Of a DNA stretch of 9,835 nucleotides, positions 1-5,513 are shown one piece after another. The stretch's first letter is position 1, and each line of letters starts with the position of its first letter. A program made the translations under genes and the position numbers. The stretch spans positions 1-9,835 of the forward strand of contig CALKHV010000148.1 of assembly GCA_937988865.1 (NCBI GenBank), in the 5' to 3' direction. The notes under the pieces were generated by a model, which was given only the letters and a program-made list of their open reading frames with translations, ran no database searches and had not been told where the DNA came from. The DNA comes from an uncultured Propionibacteriaceae bacterium. Its GTDB lineage: Bacteria; Actinomycetota; Actinomycetes; Propionibacteriales; Propionibacteriaceae.

Positions 1-1088
1 ACCGCCTTGGTCTGGGGACCGGTGAGGGCCTCGTGCTCCAGGTCCTGGGGCATGTTGCGGACGCCGAGACGCCTGCGGAAGACCCAGTAGCTCCAGGACT
101 GGTACCCGAGCACGATCGGCACGAAGATGACCGCCGCCCACGTCATGATCTTCAGCGTCATGGGTGAGGAGGACGCCGTGATGATGTCGAGCGGATTGTT
201 CGGGTCGGTCGAGATGAACCCGAGGTTGCCGTACATCTTGGTGAAGATGTTGACCATCAGGAAGATGATCGACAGGCCCGTGGCGAGGAAGGCGATGCCT
301 TCGCGGTCCTGCCTGGCGAACCAGGTCGCGACCGCGAGGGCAGCGACGGCCAGGAGGCCGGTGATCCACGTGATCGCGCCGCCGTTGAACCAGGGGTTCT
401 CACTCGCCGGCCAGGCGAGGTTCTGGTACAGGACGAACACCAGCATCAGCACGGTCGAGACCGCACCGGCCTTGACGGCGAACGCGCGGGAGCGCTGGTG
501 CATCTCGCCCTTGGTCTTCAGTGAGATGAACACGGCGCCGTGGGTCACGAAGAGCGCGACGAACAGCAGGCCGCCCAGCAGGCCGAACGGGCTGAAGAGG
601 CTCCAGAAGCTCTGGGAGATCAGGACGTCCGAGCCGACCTTGAGGCCCTTGAGGAAGTTCGCGAACCCGACGCCCAGCACGAGGGCCGGGAGGAACGAGC
701 CGATGATGGCGAACCAGTCGAACATGTTGCGCCACGCGGTCTCGGGGTTCTTCGAGCGGTACTCGAAGCTCACCCCGCGCAGGATGAGGCCGACGAGCAC
801 GAGGAACAGGGGCAGGTACAGGCCGCTGAACAACGTGGCGTACCAGCCCGGGAAGGCCGCGAAGGTGGCGCCACCGGCGGTGAGCAACCAGACCTCGTTG
901 CCGTCCCAGGTGGGGCCGATGGTGTTGATGATGAGTCGGCGTTCGCGGTCGTTGCGTCCGAGGACCTTGATCAGCATCGCCACCCCGAAATCGAAGCCTT
1001 CGAGGAAGAAGAAGCCGGTCCACAGGACGGCGATCAACAGGTACCAGACGATCTGCAGTCCGGTGGGATCAGTAGCCAGTGTGAGCAT
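1..1088 (-). CDS. cydB: Cytochrome bd quinol oxidase subunit II (CydB), 3' end cut by window edge
   Basis: Subunit II of the membrane-bound cytochrome bd oxidase, which pairs with CydA to oxidise quinol and reduce O2 to water. The reading frame starts at an ATG whose complement is at 1086-1088 and stays open to base 1, so 362 residues are visible and the stop lies outside. Seen in the protein: an N-terminal segment with LEGFDFGVAML (residues 29-39), the family block WDGNEVWLLTAGGATFAAFP (61-80), LRGVSFEYR (about 103-111), and repeated hydrophobic helices throughout, as expected for a polytopic protein. The ribosome site GAGGGAG (complement of 1097-1103) lies 8 nt before the ATG and overlaps the cydA stop codon, so translation is probably coupled to cydA. 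The visible part already approaches the usual family length (about 340-380), so little is missing. In many actinobacteria cydDC follows; that region is not in the window. Confidence 0.97.
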   Translation of the reverse strand, partial: MLTLATDPTGLQIVWYLLIAVLWTGFFFLEGFDFGVAMLIKVLGRNDRERRLIINTIGPTWDGNEVWLLTAGGATFAAFPGWYATLFSGLYLPLFLVLVGLILRGVSFEYRSKNPETAWRNMFDWFAIIGSFLPALVLGVGFANFLKGLKVGSDVLISQSFWSLFSPFGLLGGLLFVALFVTHGAVFISLKTKGEMHQRSRAFAVKAGAVSTVLMLVFVLYQNLAWPASENPWFNGGAITWITGLLAVAALAVATWFARQDREGIAFLATGLSIIFLMVNIFTKMYGNLGFISTDPNNPLDIITASSSPMTLKIMTWAAVIFVPIVLGYQSWSYWVFRRRLGVRNMPQDLEHEALTGPQTKA

Positions 1089-1101
1089 GTCAGTCACTCC
1101 C

Positions 1102-2586
1102 TCAGTAGGCGAAGGACAAGGGCGCGTCCTCGTCCTCGAGCACCTTGACGGGGGCCACGTCCGGCAGGCCCTTCTTCGTGTACTTGATAATCAGGCCGAA
1201 CTCGATGACGGCGAGCAGGCCATAGAGGAGCGTGTAGAGGATGACCGACGTCAACACCTCGAAGGTGCTGACCGAGGGCGACGCACCCGTGAACGTGGGC
1301 ATGACACCGGCCACCAGCCAGGGCTGGCGTCCCATCTCGGCCATGATCCACCCGAACGAGATGCCCGCGACGGGCAGGAACGGCATGCTCAACATGGCGT
1401 ACGTCCACAGCTTGCTCGGACGCGGATTACGTCCCTTGCGCAGCGTCCACAAGAGCCACAGGGATGCGAGGGCGCCGAGCATTCCGACGCCGATCATGAG
1501 GCGGAACGTCCAGTAGGTGACGGCGATGTTGGGCGTGACCTTCACCGAATACTGCGCCAACTCGTCGGCGTACGTGGCCTGGAGTTCGGTCTGGGAACCG
1601 TCGTCGCGCAGGAAGCCCTTCTCTTCGAACTGGGCCTTGAGGTCGTTGATGCCCTGAACGGTTCCGTTGAAGTCGCCTGTGCCCATGAACGACAGGAGCT
1701 TCGGGACGCGGATCGAGAACACCTCACTCTGCCCATCGAGAGAACCGATGGTGATGATCGAGAAGCCGGCGCCCTCCTTGGTGTCCCACAGGGCCTCGGC
1801 GGCGGCCATCTTCATGGGCTGCGCGTGCGTCATGGCCTTGGCCTGGGCGTCGCCACTGACGGCCACGAGGACGGCGGACACGAGCAACACGTAGGCACCG
1901 AACTTCGCGGCCCAACGCCAGGTGCTGACGTCACGGTCGGCATTGTCGGCGTCCCCGAAGCGGTTCAACTTGGCGAGGTGCCAGGCGGCGATGCCAGCGA
2001 CCAGACCGCCCGCCGCCATGTAGGCGGACGTGATGACGTGCGGGAACGTCGCGATGAAGACGGGATTGGTGAAGAGGGCACCGAAGTCGGTGAGCTCTGC
2101 GCGTCCATTGCGGAAAGTCGATCCGACGGGATTCTGCATCCACGAGTTGGCGGCCAGGATGAAGATGGCCGAGAGCATGGTGCCGATGGCGGCCATGTAG
2201 ATCGTCATCAGGTGGAGCTTCTTGGGAAGACGATCCCAGCCGAAGATCCACAAGCCGATGAAGGTTGATTCGAGGAAGAAGGCCAGGAGGGCCTCCAGGG
2301 CCAGCGGAGCGCCGAACACGTCCCCGACGAAGCGGGAGTACTCGGACCAGTTCATGCCGAACTGGAACTCCTGGACGATGCCTGTGACCACGCCGATGGC
2401 GAAGTTGATGAGGAACAACTTGCCGTAGAACTTGGTGAGTCTGAGGAAGGCCTCGTTGCCGGTCTTGTACCAAATCGTCTGCAGCACGGCCACCAACATC
2501 GACAGGCCGATGGTGATGGGGACGAAGAGGAAGTGGTAAACGGTGGTGATGCCGAATTGCCATCGTGCAATCAGCTGTGCGTCCAT
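1102..2586 (-). CDS. cydA: Cytochrome bd quinol oxidase subunit I (CydA), short Q-loop type
   Basis: Haem-carrying subunit of cytochrome bd oxidase, a high-affinity terminal oxidase of the cytoplasmic membrane. It has 494 residues. Visible conserved residues, with E. coli counterparts from memory: H18 (H19, haem b595), H183 in FPHVITSAY (H186, haem), E98 and E106 in APLALEALLAFFLEST (E99/E107), K259 and E264 in QPMKMAAAEALW (K252/E257, quinol site), R362 and M364 in FRLMIG (R391/M393, haem b558), and GWIMAEMGRQPW at 412-423. The protein is shorter than the 522-residue E. coli form, which fits the short Q-loop class common in Gram-positive bacteria. The start is the ATG at 2586 because MDAQLIARWQF matches the usual CydA N-terminus; the frame stays open far upstream but that extension has no CydA character. 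No convincing Shine-Dalgarno precedes this ATG. cydB begins 13 bp after the stop, so the two form one operon. Confidence 0.98.
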   Translation of the reverse strand: MDAQLIARWQFGITTVYHFLFVPITIGLSMLVAVLQTIWYKTGNEAFLRLTKFYGKLFLINFAIGVVTGIVQEFQFGMNWSEYSRFVGDVFGAPLALEALLAFFLESTFIGLWIFGWDRLPKKLHLMTIYMAAIGTMLSAIFILAANSWMQNPVGSTFRNGRAELTDFGALFTNPVFIATFPHVITSAYMAAGGLVAGIAAWHLAKLNRFGDADNADRDVSTWRWAAKFGAYVLLVSAVLVAVSGDAQAKAMTHAQPMKMAAAEALWDTKEGAGFSIITIGSLDGQSEVFSIRVPKLLSFMGTGDFNGTVQGINDLKAQFEEKGFLRDDGSQTELQATYADELAQYSVKVTPNIAVTYWTFRLMIGVGMLGALASLWLLWTLRKGRNPRPSKLWTYAMLSMPFLPVAGISFGWIMAEMGRQPWLVAGVMPTFTGASPSVSTFEVLTSVILYTLLYGLLAVIEFGLIIKYTKKGLPDVAPVKVLEDEDAPLSFAY

Positions 2587-2637
2587 GGCGGTGAGACTAC
2601 CAGAGCCCTCTGACGCGCTGCGCGCGGCTCCTCCAAA

Positions 2638-2656
2638 TACACCCAACGCGGGTGTA
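2638..2656. promoter_or_regulatory. Inverted repeat TACACCC-N5-GGGTGTA, possible operator
   Basis: Perfect 7-bp arms (2638-2644 and 2650-2656) separated by AACGC. It lies 51 bp before the cydA start and 53 bp before the oxidoreductase start. The size and position fit a dimeric regulator's operator acting on one or both genes, but I do not recognise it as the site of a specific regulator; it does not resemble the TGTGAA/TTCACA type of Rex site. Confidence 0.4.
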
Positions 2657-2700
2657 GGGGTGCGCGCGGGGTGGTCCGGAGGGCGGCAGGATGGGGGCAT

Positions 2701-2707
2701 GGAGGAG
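2701..2707 (+). promoter_or_regulatory. Ribosome binding site GGAGGAG that fixes the oxidoreductase start
   Basis: GGAGGAG lies 2 nt before the ATG at 2710; its GGAGG core (2701-2705) is 4 nt from it. This supports 2710 as the start rather than an in-frame start 13 codons upstream at 2671, whose extra residues are low-complexity and precede the normal beginning of the Rossmann fold. The ATG at 2699 is out of frame. Confidence 0.75.
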
Positions 2708-2709
2708 AC

Positions 2710-3963
2710 ATGACCAGACAGGTGACGTTGGCGATCGTGGGCGCGGGGGGTCGCGGTCGCGGCTACGCAGGCTGGGTGGCGGAGCACCCGGACCGCGCGA
2801 GCGTGGTGGCGGTGGCCGACCCGACGCGGGCGGGGTGGGTGGCTGCCGAGCACGGGATCGAACCTGATCACGTGTTCCGCGGCTGGGAGGAGTTGGCGTC
2901 CGTGCCTCGTCTGGCTGATGCGGTGCTGATCTGCACCCAGGACGAGATGCACGTCGAACCGGCGCTCGCATTTCTGGCCCTGGGGTACGACGTGCTCCTG
3001 GAGAAGCCGATGGCGCCGACGGTGGAGGAGTGCCGGGTGGTGGCTGCCGCGGCGCAGGCGAGCGGGCAGATCTTCGCGGTGTGCCACGTGCTGCGCTACA
3101 CCCCGTACACGAAGGCGCTGAAGGGGATGCTGGATGCGGGGGCCATCGGTGAGGTCATGAGCATCCAGCACCTGGAGCGGGTGGGGTGGTTCCACCAGGC
3201 GCACAGCTTCGTCCGGGGTAATTGGCGCAAGGAATCGGAGTCGAGCAGCATGCTGCTGGCGAAGAGCTGCCATGACCTTGACTGGTTGGAGTACATCGTC
3301 GGACGTCCGATCGTGGCGCAGGCCAGCTTCGGGAGCCTGGGGCACTTTCGCGCCGATCAAGCGCCCGAGGGTGCGGCGCTCCGGTGCGTGGAGTGTCCGC
3401 TGGAGCGGACCTGTGCCTACTCGGCGACGCGCATCTACCTCGATCGGGCCCTGGCGGGTGAGTTCGGCTGGCCGGTGGATGTGCTGGCGTCCGAGGTGAG
3501 TGTGGCGAGCGTCTGGGAGGCGCTGCGGGACGGGCCGTACGGCAGGTGCGTCTACCACTGTGACAACGACGTGGTCGACCACCAGGTGGTGGCCATGGAA
3601 TTCGAGGGCGGGGCGACGGGCACGTTCACCATGACGGCCTTCACCGAACTCGACCACCGGATGACGCACATCTTCGGTAGCCAGGGCCGCATTGCGGGTG
3701 ACGGTACGACCTTCTCGGTGCTCGACTTCCGCACGGGCATCGAGACCGGGTACGACCCGCTGGTGATGGGCGGGGCCGATGCCGGGAGTGGTCACGGCGG
3801 TGGCGATGCCGGGCTGATGGACGCCTTCGTGGCCGCGGTTGCCCATCAGGACCAGGCGCTGGTGAGTTCTGATGCGGCGTCGACGCTGTCGAGCCACGGC
3901 GCAGTCTTCGCTGCAGAGCGCTCCCGCCACGCGAGGCAGGTCGTCGAGACTCCGCCGCTCTGA
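2710..3963 (+). CDS. Gfo/Idh/MocA-family NAD(P)-dependent oxidoreductase
   Basis: Predicted cytosolic dehydrogenase of 417 residues, probably acting on a sugar, inositol or similar polyol; the substrate cannot be read from sequence. The N-terminal Rossmann fold has the dinucleotide motif VGAGGRGRG (10-18), an acidic D37 at the end of strand two that suggests NAD, and the family signature EKP (98-100) with K99 as the expected catalytic lysine. The C-terminal domain carries CHDLDWL (187-193), where H188/D189 match the usual catalytic His region. Unusual for the broad family are C226, C229 and C235 in RCVECPLERTC, followed by C280 and C284 in YGRCVYHCDNDVVDHQ; they could bind a metal. The segment 355-367 is glycine-rich, before the final helix. 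It is transcribed away from cydAB and no pathway partner is adjacent. Family confidence is high; function is unknown. Confidence 0.9.
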   Translation: MTRQVTLAIVGAGGRGRGYAGWVAEHPDRASVVAVADPTRAGWVAAEHGIEPDHVFRGWEELASVPRLADAVLICTQDEMHVEPALAFLALGYDVLLEKPMAPTVEECRVVAAAAQASGQIFAVCHVLRYTPYTKALKGMLDAGAIGEVMSIQHLERVGWFHQAHSFVRGNWRKESESSSMLLAKSCHDLDWLEYIVGRPIVAQASFGSLGHFRADQAPEGAALRCVECPLERTCAYSATRIYLDRALAGEFGWPVDVLASEVSVASVWEALRDGPYGRCVYHCDNDVVDHQVVAMEFEGGATGTFTMTAFTELDHRMTHIFGSQGRIAGDGTTFSVLDFRTGIETGYDPLVMGGADAGSGHGGGDAGLMDAFVAAVAHQDQALVSSDAASTLSSHGAVFAAERSRHARQVVETPPL

Positions 3964-4087
3964 CCGTGCCCGTGCGCCGGGTGACCGGTGACACTGCGAG
4001 GGCATGGCCGAGTGGGAGTGCGGCCGGAGGTGAGGTGCCGCTCGTCGCTCGCAGATCGTTGGCCGTGGCGCGGGCGGGGGTGGTTGC

Positions 4088-4200
4088 GGGGCCTGGTGAC
4101 CGATTTCGGTCCCGCGCGGCCGCATCTGCCCTCTGAAGCCCCTGTCCACAGGTCGCGGGACCGGTTCTGGTCATCCACAGATAAGTGCTCGGCTGACAGG
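4088..4200 (+). repeat. Tandem 113-bp repeat, copy 1
   Basis: It matches 4237-4349 base for base except at 4093 (C here, T there). Inside it, a left arm TGACCGATTTCGGTCCCGCG (4097-4116) and a right arm CGCGGGACCGGTTCTGGTCA (4154-4173) pair as 10 bp, a 5-nt mismatch, then 5 bp, giving a hairpin with a 37-nt apex. The apex contains a second small hairpin, CCTGT-CC-ACAGG (4141-4152). CTGTCCACA (4142-4150) and TCATCCACA (4171-4179) are each one base from DnaA-box forms. Confidence 0.92.
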
Positions 4201-4236
4201 TCCGGGCGGCCGAAGTGATCGTGTGCGGGTGTCTGA

Positions 4237-4349
4237 GGGGCTTGGTGACCGATTTCGGTCCCGCGCGGCCGCATCTGCCCTCTGAAGCCCCTGTCCACAG
4301 GTCGCGGGACCGGTTCTGGTCATCCACAGATAAGTGCTCGGCTGACAGG
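4237..4349 (+). repeat. Tandem 113-bp repeat, copy 2
   Basis: Second copy, offset 149 bp from the first, with the same hairpin arms (4246-4265 and 4303-4322) and the same two DnaA-box-like nonamers (4291-4299 and 4320-4328). The near identity of two non-coding units implies recent duplication, gene conversion or constraint. It ends 30 bp before the start codon of the DUF559 gene, so it could also contain that gene's promoter. Confidence 0.92.
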
Positions 4350-4352
4350 AAG

Positions 4353-4368
4353 TGGTGACCGGATTTCC
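4353..4368 (+). repeat. Truncated third repeat unit (first ~14 bases)
   Basis: TGGTGACCGGATTTCC resembles the beginning of the repeat unit (TGGTGACCGATTTCGG at 4094) with one inserted G. It directly follows copy 2 and is cut short by the DUF559 gene. It is short, so chance resemblance is possible. Confidence 0.45.
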
Positions 4369-4379
4369 ACACTCTCACC

Positions 4380-5279
4380 ATGAGGAGCTCCGACATCATC
4401 CTGGACCGTGCCAGCCGCCATCACGGACTGATCCGCATCGCCGACGACCCGCGACGCGCCCGCACCGTGCGCAGGATGGCTGCCGCGGGCGTCCTGTCAC
4501 GCTTGCTTCCGGGGGTGTACTGCATCGCCTCGGTCGCCGGGACTCTCGAGGCGCGGGCGAGAGCCGTCCGCTTGTGGGATCCGAACGCGGTCATCGTCGG
4601 CCGCGCCGCCGCCGCCCTCTCGTTCGGGGTCACCGGCTCCGTGCCCACGATTGACGTGATGATGGCCCACTGGACCCGGCTGCCGCGCGGCTACCGCTGC
4701 CACAAGGGGCGGGTGCCGGTACGCGAAAGGGTCGACTATCAAGGTGCGACGCGCTCGTCCGCCGCCTGGACGGCCGTCTGGATGGCTGCCCGTGATGACG
4801 GTGAGGCCATCGAGACTGCGCTGCGAGCACGCATCGTCACCCCGAAGGACCTCACGAGGGTCTGTGCGCTCATGGCCCGGAAACCCGGCCAGCGGCTCCG
4901 CCGGTTCGTCGTGGCCGCGAGTCAGCACAGCCCCTGGTCTGCGGCCGAGAGGCTGGCCCATCGCATACTCCTGGACGCCGGCATCAGCGACTTCCAGGGC
5001 AATTGCCAGGTGACGATCGGCGATGCGTCGTGGCCGATCGACATCGCGATGACGAAGCTGCGCCTTGCGATGGAGATTGACGGATTCGAGTACCACCAGG
5101 ACCGCAAGACCTTCGAGTGGGACCACGAGAAGGCCGATCGCCTCGTCGAGGAGGGCTGGACGGTCGTCCGGATCACCTGGTCGATGCTGCAGGACAAGGC
5201 CCGGTTCCTCACACGGGTCCGCAAGGTGATGGCAGTGGCCGAATCCCGACTGGCGACCACGCCGCGCAAGCGCCGCTGA
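4380..5279 (+). CDS. AbiEi-like winged-helix plus DUF559 (Vsr-like) nuclease-domain protein
   Basis: Protein of 299 residues with two modules. Residues about 5-85 resemble the winged-helix domain of AbiEi-type antitoxins: a helix-turn-helix region followed by RMAAAGVLSRLLPGVY (32-47) and a GRAAAALSFG block (74-83). Residues about 185-285 match DUF559, a relative of the Vsr mismatch endonuclease in the PD-(D/E)XK superfamily: E190 in SAAERLAH, D221 in WPIDIAM, E232 and D234 in MEIDG, H239, then the FEWDHEKADRLVEEGWTVVR block (246-265) and W267. All expected acidic residues are present, so the nuclease fold may be active, although biochemical function for DUF559 proteins is poorly known. No AbiEii-type toxin is adjacent, so this is not a complete type IV toxin-antitoxin pair. 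The ATG at 4380 has no Shine-Dalgarno, so translation may be leaderless. Related hairpin repeats sit on both sides, suggesting a mobile or accessory cassette. Confidence 0.85.
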   Translation: MRSSDIILDRASRHHGLIRIADDPRRARTVRRMAAAGVLSRLLPGVYCIASVAGTLEARARAVRLWDPNAVIVGRAAAALSFGVTGSVPTIDVMMAHWTRLPRGYRCHKGRVPVRERVDYQGATRSSAAWTAVWMAARDDGEAIETALRARIVTPKDLTRVCALMARKPGQRLRRFVVAASQHSPWSAAERLAHRILLDAGISDFQGNCQVTIGDASWPIDIAMTKLRLAMEIDGFEYHQDRKTFEWDHEKADRLVEEGWTVVRITWSMLQDKARFLTRVRKVMAVAESRLATTPRKRR

Positions 5280-5325
5280 CCAGCGCGACCCTGAGAGGGC
5301 GGCCGACCGGGGGGTCGGGGCCTCG

Positions 5326-5407
5326 GATGGCCAGAACCGGTCCCGGGGCGCGGGATTCGGGCCGTTTTGAGCACCAATAGGACCTCGGGGGACCGGTTTC
5401 GGCCATC
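5326..5407. repeat. Inverted repeat hairpin related to the upstream 113-bp repeats
   Basis: GATGGCCAGAACCGGTCCC (5326-5344) pairs with GGGACCGGTTTCGGCCATC (5389-5407) at 17 of 19 positions, with 44 bp between the arms. The left arm, read on the minus strand with its neighbours (5325-5345), matches 4156-4176 of the upstream repeat at 20 of 21 bases; the right arm matches at 16 of 19. It lies between two convergent genes, 46 bp after the DUF559 stop, so it may also act as that gene's transcription terminator. Confidence 0.8.
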
Positions 5408-5455
5408 AGCGACCCCCCATAGGCTCCCGAGCTCCCCCGAGGTGGACAGGCAGAA

Positions 5456-5489
5456 GGGCGCCCGGCAGGCCTCAGCCAATCGGGCGCCC
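5456..5489 (-). terminator. GC-rich hairpin, probable terminator of the ABC exporter operon
   Basis: Perfect 9-bp arms GGGCGCCCG (5456-5464) and CGGGCGCCC (5481-5489) with a 16-nt loop, beginning 25 nt past the stop codon of the last gene of the minus-strand operon. On the minus strand only a weak pyrimidine stretch (CCCTTCTGCC) follows, with no real T-run, as is common in high-GC actinobacteria. The symmetry would allow it to work in both directions. Confidence 0.55.
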
Positions 5490-5513
5490 CTCGGACGTCC
5501 AGCACCTCCCGAA

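Larger units (their letters stand above)
2587..2709. promoter_or_regulatory. Divergent intergenic region between cydA and the oxidoreductase gene
   Basis: This 123-bp gap must hold the promoters for cydAB (leftward) and for the oxidoreductase (rightward). I cannot assign -35/-10 boxes with confidence. The clearest structure is the inverted repeat annotated separately at 2638-2656, roughly central between the two start codons. Confidence 0.6.
3964..4379. other. 416-bp gene-free region with a tandem repeat array
   Basis: No convincing gene is visible: the short open frames run through the repeats and lack both ribosome sites and recognisable proteins. The first 124 bases (3964-4087) show nothing I can name. 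From 4088 on the region consists of two nearly identical 113-bp units, a 36-bp spacer and a truncated third unit that stops close to the next gene. Confidence 0.8.

Noticed and set aside
127..2268. Long plus-strand open frame (713 codons) opposite cydB and cydA
   Set aside because: It is a high-GC antisense shadow: its translation is Arg/His/Asp-rich low-complexity, while the minus strand encodes intact CydA and CydB with all family motifs.
4088..4349. CRISPR array
   Set aside because: There are only two long units of 113 bp with one 36-bp spacer, and no cas genes; this is not CRISPR architecture.
4088..4349. Replication origin
   Set aside because: The DnaA-box-like sites are imperfect, no AT-rich unwinding region is visible, and no origin-linked genes are present.
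4380..5279. A complete type IV AbiE toxin-antitoxin system
   Set aside because: Only the antitoxin-like N-terminal domain is present; no AbiEii nucleotidyltransferase gene lies beside it, and the C-terminus is a DUF559 domain.
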